From the NCBI GenBank assembly GCA_913775525.1, contig CAJYLH010000002.1, positions 1 to 64,000 on the forward strand: 64,000 bases of DNA, read 5' to 3'. This stretch comes from an uncultured Chryseobacterium sp. Lineage in GTDB: Bacteria > Bacteroidota > Bacteroidia > Flavobacteriales > Weeksellaceae. The notes under the pieces are model-generated. The model was not told the DNA's origin. It saw only the letters and a program-made list of their open reading frames with translations, and did no database searches. Both the position numbers and the translations under genes were made by a program. The stretch's first letter is position 1; each line of letters opens with the position of its first letter. Of the stretch, positions 35,112 to 43,541 are shown in pieces.

Positions 35112-35729
35112 TTATTTATATTTTTTATGCATAATCAGGCCGTAAATGATATGTAAAAATCCAAACCCGATGGTCCAGAAAATCAATCCCCAACCCAAAA
35201 AGAACAGGGAAATCAAACCTAAAGCGACCTGGCAATATCCTAAGTATTTTATATCTGTTAATGTGTATCGTTCTGCGCTTACCAGAGCTAAGCCGTAAAA
35301 GATCAGTGTTGCCGGCGCTATAAAAACAAAAAGATGATGAAACAGAAGCGCCAGGCAAAATATTCCTCCCGTTACTAATGGTATTGAAAAGCTGATAAGA
35401 AGCCTCCTGGTAGTAGCATCCCATATTTTCAATCCTTTCTTCCTGCTTTTCGTTGCTGTAAAAAAATATCCGCTTAGGAGCGCTACCGTAAGAATGATAA
35501 CAGCCACCCAAATCAGTTCCCGGATTAATTCAGCGTGAAAAATATTACGGTCACCTTCAAGATAATCAATTCCCTCCTTCTTTAATCTGAAATATACATA
35601 TACAGCTCCTGCAATTGCTGAAACACCGGCAAAAACTCCGGAAAGCCCACTTAGTGATATGAACCGTGAGGAACGTTCCATCATGGAACGGATATGCGAA
35701 AGGTCTTCATGATAATTTTTAGCATCCAT
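35112..35729 (-). CDS. Polytopic membrane protein of unknown function
   Basis: A 205-residue protein from the ATG giving MDAKNYHEDL, with an N-terminal amphipathic part (HIRSMMERSSRFISLSGLSGV) and six membrane helices. Bacteroidota proteins of this pattern often sit next to small winged-helix regulators, as here (the regulator lies 367 bases downstream). Function unknown. Confidence 0.75.
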   Translation of the reverse strand: MDAKNYHEDLSHIRSMMERSSRFISLSGLSGVFAGVSAIAGAVYVYFRLKKEGIDYLEGDRNIFHAELIRELIWVAVIILTVALLSGYFFTATKSRKKGLKIWDATTRRLLISFSIPLVTGGIFCLALLFHHLFVFIAPATLIFYGLALVSAERYTLTDIKYLGYCQVALGLISLFFLGWGLIFWTIGFGFLHIIYGLIMHKKYK

Positions 35730-35793
35730 AAAAAGAACTTTGAAATACAAAGTTATAATTTTATTTTAAATAGCAAAATAATTTTAATAAAAA

Positions 35794-35814
35794 ACTCCGC
35801 TTTAAAAGCGGAGT
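35794..35814 (-). terminator. Intrinsic terminator after susD
   Basis: A 9-bp stem ACTCCGCTT / AAGCGGAGT with a TAA loop lies 35 bases past the susD stop; the A tract on its left is a T tract on the minus strand. Confidence 0.85.
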
Positions 35815-35848
35815 AGCAATATTAAATTTGTTTGTTAATATAAAAACC

Positions 35849-37357
35849 CTAAAGTGGATTTTGTTCTATCAGTGGATTAGCATTGATTTCAGTCCTTGGA
35901 ATTAAGTATTGCCATCTGTTATCTGTATTGCTTACAGTCAGCACATTATTGACTACAACAGCTGAATGGTTTGCCCCGGTCCTGTCGAGTCCCTGATTTA
36001 GTCTTTTAAGATCCAGGAACCTGAACCCTTCTCCCCAGAATTCGATTCTCCGATTATTAAGAATCTCTGTAATATAAGCATTCCCGGTTGTAACAGCCCC
36101 GGTATAGGAAGGATTTCTGTTCTGCATAAACTGGTTAAAAACTATTTTTGAGTTAATTTCATCATTGGACCTTGCCAATGCTTCCGCTTCTATCAGGTAC
36201 ATTTCTGCGGCTCTCATATATGGTACATCCAGACGACTGTCTGATACACTCGCAGATAAAAATTTCTGGCTTGTATAGGGAAATTTTGAAAATGTAGAAG
36301 GAAGCGATAAAGATGTGTGGGCTCCTGTAGGATCAACAACTTTAGTGCGCACATCTGTAGAAGGGAACATGGCAAAGAGTTTACTGTTCATCGCTTTGGG
36401 AGCCTGTCTTATATTGGTGGAATTGTAATTTCTTGACATATATGCGCCAAAATTCCCAAAGTAATCTGTCTGATCTGCAATGATGGTAGCGCCCCACATC
36501 CATTCTCCGTTACCTTCAAGATTATTAAACCCGGAAGTATATGTAGCGTTGCTCATAAGAGAAAATCCGTTTCTGGCCAATTTCGCAGAAGATGCTGCAA
36601 GAGCATAATTTCCTTGTGTAAGAGCAACTCTGGCTCTAAGTCCCAAAACGACTTTATCATTGAAATGGGATTTAGATGTTCTGGTACTGGATAATCTACT
36701 CAAAGCTTCAGCAAGATCATTATTAATCTGCGTATATACCTCTTCAACAGTATTCCTCTTCATAGGTACTTCATCCGGCGTCAAACGGATAGGAATACCC
36801 AGCTGAGTATTGTTGGTTGCAGGAACATATCGTTTACCATAAATCTGAACAAGCATATAATGGCAGAATGCCCTGAATGCATACGCTTCACCAATAGCCT
36901 GCTTAACAACTGTCTCTTCTGATGAATTCACTGTCGGAACATTGGGACCGTTTTTGATCACTAAATTGGCATTTCTTATCAGAGCATAGTAAAATTGATA
37001 CGGATATAAATCATTTGAGGCATTCTCATTAACCTGATCCTGCCAACGCACGGTAGAAACATACCAACCGTTGCCGGTTGATGGAAATACAAGATCTTCT
37101 CCCAGGGCATCCATCATGATCATGATACCTCCCTGTCCGTTCTGGCCCTGATTAGAATTTTGCCTGTAATACATATTCCGGTGCATTCCACTAATGATGG
37201 CCGCCAAATTCGAAGCACTCGAATAGGCTGCATCTTCAGATACCGCTGTAGTGGGATCCGTTTCAAGATAATCGCTGCTACAGGAAACTGTAAAACCGTT
37301 TAAAGCGATCATGCATGCTAATAATGCAATTTTTTTATATTTCTTAATATTTTTCAT
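35849..37357 (-). CDS. SusD/RagB-type surface glycan/nutrient-binding lipoprotein
   Basis: A 502-residue lipoprotein with lipobox GFTVSC (Cys 26), SusD-type helical TPR body and the C-terminal NNRRIEFWGEGFRFLDLKRL motif. It forms the lid of the SusC channel. It is 11 bases downstream of the susC-like gene, so the two are one operon. No glycoside hydrolase or peptidase gene accompanies them, so the ligand cannot be inferred. Confidence 0.94.
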   Translation of the reverse strand: MKNIKKYKKIALLACMIALNGFTVSCSSDYLETDPTTAVSEDAAYSSASNLAAIISGMHRNMYYRQNSNQGQNGQGGIMIMMDALGEDLVFPSTGNGWYVSTVRWQDQVNENASNDLYPYQFYYALIRNANLVIKNGPNVPTVNSSEETVVKQAIGEAYAFRAFCHYMLVQIYGKRYVPATNNTQLGIPIRLTPDEVPMKRNTVEEVYTQINNDLAEALSRLSSTRTSKSHFNDKVVLGLRARVALTQGNYALAASSAKLARNGFSLMSNATYTSGFNNLEGNGEWMWGATIIADQTDYFGNFGAYMSRNYNSTNIRQAPKAMNSKLFAMFPSTDVRTKVVDPTGAHTSLSLPSTFSKFPYTSQKFLSASVSDSRLDVPYMRAAEMYLIEAEALARSNDEINSKIVFNQFMQNRNPSYTGAVTTGNAYITEILNNRRIEFWGEGFRFLDLKRLNQGLDRTGANHSAVVVNNVLTVSNTDNRWQYLIPRTEINANPLIEQNPL

Positions 37358-37368
37358 AATGTTTTTAA

Positions 37369-40320
37369 TTAGAATGATAAATTAAACCCTATTGTAATAA
37401 TTCTTGCAGGAGTATACCTATTGGTAGTGGTCCCGTTAAATGACTGAGTCGGTTCCAGGCCTTTTCTAGCTGTTTTACTCCAGAGGTTCTCTCCGGATAC
37501 CAAGATCCTGAGAGCAGTTAAACCGTATTGAGAAATATCTGTTGGGTTAAAACTATAAGATAATCCTGCCTGTCTCAAAGAAATAAAATCAGATTTCACC
37601 AACCATCTTGATGAAGCAGCATTAGAACTTACATATGTTGAAGAATTCAATGCAGGAACATCGGTAATTTGTCCCGGGGTTGTCCACCTGTTTAAAATAT
37701 CAGTACTCAAAGCACTTCCCTGTGGATAACTTGACATCAGCGACTGATAGTTGGTATCATAAGTCATTCCACCCAGCTGATAGGTAAACATTGCGGATAG
37801 CGACCATTGCTTATATGTGAACGCTGTACCAAAACTACCAAACAAATCTGGTATTGCCGTTCCTGAATAATCGTATTTCGCTTTGTTAAAGTTAGTCGTC
37901 ACTAATGTTCCGTTTACAGTTCTGATATCAGAAGCAGTTGTTCCTGCATAGGTATCTGCAACCAAAAATAGAGGAGAACCATCTGCAGGATCTACTCCAT
38001 ACCATTGTCTCAACCAATAGTCATAAATAGAATGCCCTACAGATATTTTTTTACTTCCATTGATGATTTCAGTGATACCACTGGAAAGCTCTGTAATCTG
38101 ATTTTTAAGTGTTGATGCATTGGCATTGAGGTTCCAGGTAAAACTTTCGGTTTTTATGACATCTGCATTGATCGAAAATTCGAAACCGCGATTATACATC
38201 GTTCCGACATTCTTACTGATGCTATTTCCCGGAACACCTCCGGAAACCGGCACTGGTACAGGGAAAATTAAATCATCGGTAATCCTGTTGTAATATTCTG
38301 CAGTACCGGTAATCCTTCCGCCAAAAAGGCCAAAATCCACTCCGAGATCAGTCTGTTTATTCGTTTCCCAAGTAATGGTAGGATCTGCCAGGAAACCGAA
38401 TAAAATACCTGGTTCGGAAGCATTATTATAACCTAGGCTATAAGTACTTTTATACATATAATAGCTGTTTGTTCCGTCATTTCCTACCTCACCATACGAA
38501 CCCCTCAATTTCAGCTCACTTACCAATCTGGAATCAGATAAAAAGTCTTCGCCTTTGATTCTCCATCCGGCACCAACAGACCAGAATGAGTGCCATCTCA
38601 CATCTTCTTTAAACCTTGAAGATGCATCCCACCGAATGGATCCTGATAAAAGATACTTAGAATCATAATCATAGTTTAACCTTGAAAATACACTTTCCTT
38701 CCTGTAATTGTCTGTTTGAGATGTTAAAGATGTCGGAGTTACGAAATTGATGAGATCATCATTGTTATCTACGGTCTGGCCCTGCTTGTACCCATACATA
38801 TATTCATACATGTATTTGTAGTTTTCATGTCCCAATAAATATTCAAAATTGTGGGAACCGAATTTTCTTTTGTAATTCAATAACTGATTAAAAGTAAGGG
38901 TCTGCTCTGTGAATGTAGATTTTTCAGCAGCTCCTGCAGGCGCTGCATCTCCAATGATTTTATTGATGTATCTGCCTCTTCTGTTATTTCTAATGTCGTA
39001 TCCTACATTGGTAGATAATGTCAGGTACGGATCTACTTTTACCTCAGCATAAGCTCTTGAAATAATATAATAGTTTTTTGAGATGTCTCTGTTCAAAAGA
39101 GTTTCCTGAATAACATTCCTTCCTGCCGCAGCATCTGCGCCCCTTGCACTACCGGCATCATATATTACATTGCCTGCTGCATCATATAATGTTGCAAAAG
39201 TATTAGGGTCATGGGCATAAGGACTGTAAATTGGTCCCATTGTCCTTGTCCAGCTATAAGGATTGATATAAGATGAATTATTATCAGCTCCATCTACTGA
39301 ATTATTACCATTGGAGGATACCCCGCTGATACTCGTTCCTAGTTTTAACCAGCTTTTAAGTTGAGAATCCACTTTAAGCCTTGCAGTAAATCTTTCAAAA
39401 TCAGACTTTACAAGATAGCCGGTTTCATTTGTATAACTTACAGAAGAAAAATAAGTTGTTTTATTGCTCCCTCCACTGTAGTTTAATTCATAATTCTGCC
39501 TGAAACCGGTTTTAATCAATGGTTTTTGCCAATCCAGATCTGTGTATTTCAATTGTGCATTGGGATTAAGGATCCCGTCTATTACCAGGCCATTATCTGC
39601 AACATTGAATACATTGGTCTTAAGGACACCGGAAATCAAGTTATTGGTTGCAAATGTATTGGCAGCGGCAAGTCCTAAAGTCGGATTTGTTGCAAATCTT
39701 CCGTTTCTCATCGCTTCCCAAACAAGTGGATAGTACTGATAAACATCTACTCGGTCATATTCAGGAATTGATCTTCCTACATAGCCTGTACTCATGCTGA
39801 AATTAAGGGCATCGGTACCTTTCCTACCGGATTTTGTTGTTATTAAAACAACTCCATTAGCGGCAGCTGATCCATATAAAGATGTTGAGGCAGCATCTTT
39901 TAGAATATTGAAAGAAGCAATATCGTTAGGGTTAAGTGCAGAAAGAGAACCTGTATAAATAACACCATCAACTACATACAAGGGCGATGTAGATATCCCA
40001 TAAGATCCGATACCCCTGATTTGAATGTTCGGAGCACTTCCAGGCTGACCGGTGCTTGCAGCAATTTTCACGCCCGCGCTTGCACCATCTAATGCTTGTC
40101 CTATATTTGAAATAGGACGGTCTGCAAACTGCTTTGCCTTAACTTCAGTGTTTGAGCCAACCAGTGTTTCTCTTCTTTGAGAGCCATAGGCCACAATGAC
40201 CACCTCATCAATCTGCTTTTCTTTAGCTGCTGTATCACTTTTTATTTTCTGGGCATCTGCGAGATGCATGCCTGAAAAAAACATGACAGCAGTAGTAACT
40301 AGCGACAATTTAATTTTCAT
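37369..40320 (-). CDS. SusC/RagA-type TonB-linked outer-membrane transporter
   Basis: A 983-residue TonB-dependent barrel. After the signal peptide (1-23, ending LADA) comes a TonB-box-like EVVIVAYGSQRRE, the plug domain (GQALDGASAGVKI...IRGIGSYG...VVDGVIY) and a C-terminal barrel ending with ITIGFNLSF. The usual N-terminal carboxypeptidase-regulatory-like domain (about 80 residues) is missing, a short form common in Chryseobacterium. It imports a nutrient with its SusD partner downstream. ATG at 40320 is chosen over an upstream codon that lacks a signal-peptide-like start. Confidence 0.94.
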   Translation of the reverse strand: MKIKLSLVTTAVMFFSGMHLADAQKIKSDTAAKEKQIDEVVIVAYGSQRRETLVGSNTEVKAKQFADRPISNIGQALDGASAGVKIAASTGQPGSAPNIQIRGIGSYGISTSPLYVVDGVIYTGSLSALNPNDIASFNILKDAASTSLYGSAAANGVVLITTKSGRKGTDALNFSMSTGYVGRSIPEYDRVDVYQYYPLVWEAMRNGRFATNPTLGLAAANTFATNNLISGVLKTNVFNVADNGLVIDGILNPNAQLKYTDLDWQKPLIKTGFRQNYELNYSGGSNKTTYFSSVSYTNETGYLVKSDFERFTARLKVDSQLKSWLKLGTSISGVSSNGNNSVDGADNNSSYINPYSWTRTMGPIYSPYAHDPNTFATLYDAAGNVIYDAGSARGADAAAGRNVIQETLLNRDISKNYYIISRAYAEVKVDPYLTLSTNVGYDIRNNRRGRYINKIIGDAAPAGAAEKSTFTEQTLTFNQLLNYKRKFGSHNFEYLLGHENYKYMYEYMYGYKQGQTVDNNDDLINFVTPTSLTSQTDNYRKESVFSRLNYDYDSKYLLSGSIRWDASSRFKEDVRWHSFWSVGAGWRIKGEDFLSDSRLVSELKLRGSYGEVGNDGTNSYYMYKSTYSLGYNNASEPGILFGFLADPTITWETNKQTDLGVDFGLFGGRITGTAEYYNRITDDLIFPVPVPVSGGVPGNSISKNVGTMYNRGFEFSINADVIKTESFTWNLNANASTLKNQITELSSGITEIINGSKKISVGHSIYDYWLRQWYGVDPADGSPLFLVADTYAGTTASDIRTVNGTLVTTNFNKAKYDYSGTAIPDLFGSFGTAFTYKQWSLSAMFTYQLGGMTYDTNYQSLMSSYPQGSALSTDILNRWTTPGQITDVPALNSSTYVSSNAASSRWLVKSDFISLRQAGLSYSFNPTDISQYGLTALRILVSGENLWSKTARKGLEPTQSFNGTTTNRYTPARIITIGFNLSF

Positions 40321-40525
40321 AATCTTTAATATATTTAACGGCAGCAAATATGTTAATAATTATTAACAAATACAAATTAATGTTAAATATATATGTTATT
40401 GATAAATTAAATAACTTAAATTTATCATTAAATCATTAAATTAAATATAATTATAATAGTTCAATAATAACAAAACTAACAACCGTTCGTTTGATTTTTA
40501 CTTTATTATTACGATCCATCAAAAC
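40321..40525. other. AT-rich upstream region of susC
   Basis: Extremely AT-rich DNA upstream of the susC-like gene, with several TATTTG and TTAATTTG strings that could be parts of a -7 element, but no unambiguous TTTG/TAnnTTTG pair. It should hold the SusCD promoter. Confidence 0.35.
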
Positions 40526-40574
40526 AAAATAGCTGACTGATATCCACTTAGTAAATACCCATCAGCTATTTTTT
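40526..40574. terminator. Terminator-like hairpin after enoyl-CoA hydratase gene
   Basis: AAAATAGCTGA pairs with TCAGCTATTTT across a 25-base loop, 28 bases past the stop of the enoyl-CoA hydratase gene. A and T tracts flank the stem on both sides. The long loop lowers confidence. Confidence 0.5.
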
Positions 40575-40601
40575 GAAAATTAAATTTTATCCGAAAAAGT
40601 G

Positions 40602-41366
40602 CTATTTTTCCCTCAGCCGTTCCTTAATCGCCTCAATATTTTTCTTGGCAGAATCTTCAAGAATAAGGCTTGCACTCATATGGATCCTTGCCGGCATCAG
40701 TTCATTGAAATGATCTGTTCCCTCCCAGGAAACTTTTTTTATCAATGCCAAAGCATCCTGGCTTCTGGAAGACAGGGTTTGGAGGAATTTCTCCAGCCTG
40801 GAATCCATCTCGGCAATATTCTCTGATACCGAATGATAGATATTATGCTGTTCTGCCCATTCTGCAGACCTGAAATCAGCATCAATGGCCATCGCAGAAA
40901 ATTGGGATTTACCGATTTTTCGTTCCACATAAGGACCGATAACAAAAGGGCCGATCCCTAAATTGATTTCCGTTAAAGCTAAAGCGGAGTCTTTAGTGGC
41001 AAAACAATAATCGGCACCACATGCAATACCTACGCCTCCACCGGTCGTTTTACCCTGAACCCTTACTACAACAATCTTTCCGCAGTTCCTCATCGCATTA
41101 AGTACTTTGGCAAAGCCCCCAAAAAACTGCCGGGACTTTTCCAGCTCCTCGATTTCCAGCAGTTCGTCAAAGCTGGCACCGGCACAGAATGCTTTTTCAC
41201 CGTCACTTTTAATCAGGATAGCCTTAACTTCTTCCCGGGATCCTTCCTCTAAAATAGTCTGGGCGAGTTTTTCAAGTACAGCACCGGGAAGCGAATTGCT
41301 CTTTGGTGTTCCGAAAGTGATTTCCGCGATATGGTTTCTCAGTTCTGATACTACAAATTCATTCAT
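40602..41366 (-). CDS. Enoyl-CoA hydratase/isomerase, possible PaaF
   Basis: A 254-residue crotonase-fold enzyme with the oxyanion-hole region KAFCAGASFDEL and GKTTGGGVGIACGADYCFAT. Crotonase members hydrate or isomerise enoyl-CoA esters. PaaG is encoded at 53567, so this may supply the separate dehydroadipyl-CoA hydratase (PaaF) step of phenylacetate breakdown. It is about 2 kb beyond the paaZ end of the cluster, behind two unrelated genes and in its own unit. PaaF identity is inference. Confidence 0.8.
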   Translation of the reverse strand: MNEFVVSELRNHIAEITFGTPKSNSLPGAVLEKLAQTILEEGSREEVKAILIKSDGEKAFCAGASFDELLEIEELEKSRQFFGGFAKVLNAMRNCGKIVVVRVQGKTTGGGVGIACGADYCFATKDSALALTEINLGIGPFVIGPYVERKIGKSQFSAMAIDADFRSAEWAEQHNIYHSVSENIAEMDSRLEKFLQTLSSRSQDALALIKKVSWEGTDHFNELMPARIHMSASLILEDSAKKNIEAIKERLREK

Positions 41367-41648
41367 TTCTTATATCTATTGGATTTTTACAAAAGTACTA
41401 ATTAGGCCAGCATAAGAGATCATTATTGACCATAATAATTACACATTTTCTTAACCTTTTCCGTATAAATACGGAATACCACATTGAGTTATTTATACTG
41501 AGCGTTTTCACATCTGGACTGTATACTTTTGAAATGTTCATTTATACTGAATGGCCATCAGGATCTGGTGTATCATTTACGGTAATGAATCTCAATACGA
41601 GCACTTTTATTTACCCATATGTAAAGTGTCTATCACTAAACAACTGAA

Positions 41649-41677
41649 GTCTCCGGATATTTCCGGCGGCTTTTTTT
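41649..41677 (+). terminator. Orphan plus-strand intrinsic terminator
   Basis: CCGGA-TATT-TCCGG, extendable past one mismatch by GTC/GGC, is followed by seven T residues. No annotated plus-strand gene lies before it, implying an unannotated transcript. Confidence 0.65.
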
Positions 41678-41732
41678 ATTGATTATGTGGTGCCCGGATA
41701 CAGGTCTTCAATGGTTGCGCAAATGTTCAGTC

Positions 41733-41769
41733 CGTATAAATACGCAATGCTGAATCCGGTATTTATACG
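41733..41769. repeat. Inverted repeat CGTATAAATAC / GTATTTATACG
   Basis: Two perfect 11-base arms separated by 15 bases. The left arm continues a sequence shared with 41461-41474 (CCGTATAAATACG). It could be a regulator binding site or a stem. Confidence 0.5.
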
Positions 41770-41916
41770 CTAACCAGGTCCATCCTGAAACCCTTACTTT
41801 GTGATCAGAATACAATGTTCCTCAGATAAACATATTTAGCTTATAAAACGAACTCATAACCATGAAAACTATATAAGCAGAGATCGGACGATAAGATTCT
41901 AATACATAAATGAGAT

Positions 41917-41949
41917 GTGAAGCCCCGAATTAATTCTTTGGGGCTTCAC
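41917..41949 (-). terminator. Hairpin over the end of the glycosylase gene
   Basis: GTGAAGCCCC / GGGGCTTCAC, a perfect 10-bp stem with a 13-base loop, spans the stop codon of the 41930-42631 gene. No strong T tract follows on the minus strand, so termination may be partial. Confidence 0.5.
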
Positions 41950-42631
41950 TTTTTAATGCCAATATATATTTATCGATATAAAGAGATTTTTCTTTCGATT
42001 TATACTGCTGGATGTATCTCGGATGCTCGAGGACGGTCATTGTATCAAAAAGATCAGCCTCCTGGTTAATTTTTGCAATGAAATCAGCATTCTTTTTACC
42101 CATGATAAAAATTTCGGAGGAATCAACGTTCAGGCTAAGGTGTTTTTTTAACGAATCGATCATAAAGCACTTCACCTCATTGAACAGGGCCTTATCGTCA
42201 TAATAATTGGCATTCACCCAACCACTTTTCGATTTCCTGACGATGGCCAGCGGAAAGGGTGAATTGATGTAAACCTCGCTGTAAAACTCTTCGGCACCGC
42301 CATATTCCGCAATCATGTCATAAACAAAAACAGAGGAAACTTCATGGGTATACGCTGACGTCATCTTAATTCCACATATGCTTTCCAGCCTCTTTGTATC
42401 GGTAAAAGGAACTCCGGTAACTCCGGAGCCATGACGGCTGGGATTAATGCCCAAAAGGAATTTCCGCTGATTGGAGTCGTTGTAGTACTTACGGTAAAAC
42501 TTTTTCATCACCTCCAGGGTTTCAGGGTTATCCAGATACGGATTCATTACCATGAAATCATCCGGAAGATTTCCGCTGTAATGAAGGGTTTTATTGAATT
42601 CGATAACCTGCTCTGCAAAAGTTCCTTTCAT
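41930..42631 (-). CDS. SMUG2-type uracil-DNA glycosylase family protein
   Basis: A 233-residue protein of the uracil-DNA glycosylase superfamily. The water-activating/pyrimidine motif appears as LLGINPSRHGSGVTGVPFTD with the partner motif MTVLEHPRYIQQY near the C-terminus. It resembles the SMUG2/DUF4918 group in Bacteroidota. Likely excises deaminated bases from DNA; exact base specificity is not known. The DUF4241 gene lies 13 bases upstream. Confidence 0.85.
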   Translation of the reverse strand: MKGTFAEQVIEFNKTLHYSGNLPDDFMVMNPYLDNPETLEVMKKFYRKYYNDSNQRKFLLGINPSRHGSGVTGVPFTDTKRLESICGIKMTSAYTHEVSSVFVYDMIAEYGGAEEFYSEVYINSPFPLAIVRKSKSGWVNANYYDDKALFNEVKCFMIDSLKKHLSLNVDSSEIFIMGKKNADFIAKINQEADLFDTMTVLEHPRYIQQYKSKEKSLYIDKYILALKSEAPKN

Positions 42632-42644
42632 ATTCGATTATAAT

Positions 42645-43382
42645 CTAAACAAAATCATCATTTTCCTCTTCATCATCACTTAATGCCAGCTCAATATCGA
42701 TAAACTGGATGTACAACCCGCAGATTCGGTCGTTTTCATCATAAGCAAAATATACCGGATAACCACCGTCGCCGAAACCGCTGGCAAACATCGGAATCTG
42801 ATAATCGGTACCCGGAATGGTCCAGTTAATCCAATCGCCTCCCTCTCTCTGATTATCAGGAAATGCTTCATAACTTTTCCTGAACAGCTCCGCAAAATAA
42901 TCATCATAAAGGTTGTCTCCACTGAATTCTTGTACGAAACGATCAAAGGCGGGAAGCGCTTCAGCATCGGCAATACAAGCCAGTCCGGCATCTACATGGA
43001 ATCCGAAGTAATCATCCTCCTGTACGCCTTTAAGATTTTCATCCCCTATTAAAGCTTCCTGATACAATACCGGCCTTTCGTCAGAAAACTTTACCTTAAC
43101 CGCAGCGTACCGGTTGCCCCATTCTTCAGATTTTACCACAGCGATGGTTACAGGAAAGTTTCCTTTGGGGGCTTCTTTAAAATAAGGTTTTTGATTCCCA
43201 TCCAAAAAGACCAGCGGATCTCTCACGACTATTTTACCCGAAGGCAGAGATACATTTCCTATTTCAAGAACTTCAAGAGGCTGCCCTAAAATTTCCGCCG
43301 AAGTAAAATACGATTCCAGATCAGCAGGACAAACCAAGATATGTTTTGCATTTTCCCACTGTTGCATCCATTCTGCATTCAT
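42645..43382 (-). CDS. DUF4241 domain protein
   Basis: A 245-residue acidic soluble protein with the DUF4241 segments VDAGLACIADAEA, FASGFGDGGYPVYFAYD and GLYIQFIDIELAL. No signal peptide or catalytic motif is evident. Function is unknown; some DUF4241 proteins are found near polymorphic toxins, but no toxin is present here. The glycosylase gene follows after 13 bases. Confidence 0.82.
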   Translation of the reverse strand: MNAEWMQQWENAKHILVCPADLESYFTSAEILGQPLEVLEIGNVSLPSGKIVVRDPLVFLDGNQKPYFKEAPKGNFPVTIAVVKSEEWGNRYAAVKVKFSDERPVLYQEALIGDENLKGVQEDDYFGFHVDAGLACIADAEALPAFDRFVQEFSGDNLYDDYFAELFRKSYEAFPDNQREGGDWINWTIPGTDYQIPMFASGFGDGGYPVYFAYDENDRICGLYIQFIDIELALSDDEEENDDFV

Positions 43383-43486
43383 GTTCTTTAATTTATTATA
43401 CCTTGAAAATACAGAATAAAAACAGGTCGGTCAAGCAAGTTCGGGTTTTTAACAAAAGATTATAAGCTTGCGGTATGCTAAAAAAA

Positions 43487-43512
43487 GCAGCGGCTTAGTC
43501 ATAAGCCGCTGC
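43487..43512 (-). terminator. Intrinsic terminator after paaZ
   Basis: A perfect 11-bp stem GCAGCGGCTTA / TAAGCCGCTGC with a GTCA loop lies 30 bases past the paaZ stop; the A tract to its left is a T tract on the minus strand. It ends the phenylacetate cluster. Confidence 0.92.
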
Positions 43513-43541
43513 ATTATTATGCTCGTGTGTCCGCTATTGTA

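Larger units (their letters stand above)
41367..41929. other. 563-base gap with palindromic motifs and a plus-strand terminator
   Basis: No convincing protein gene. It contains CCGTATAAATACGG (41461-41474), an inverted pair CGTATAAATAC / GTATTTATACG (41733-41769), a possible plus-strand -7 element TACTTTTG (41524-41531) and an intrinsic terminator at 41649-41677. Together these suggest a small plus-strand transcript. A 73-codon ORF at 41426-41647 has no recognisable protein features. Confidence 0.4.

Noticed and set aside
41426-41647. A 73-codon plus-strand ORF in the 563-base gap
   Set aside because: No recognisable domain, signal or conserved context; a non-coding transcript explains the terminator equally well.
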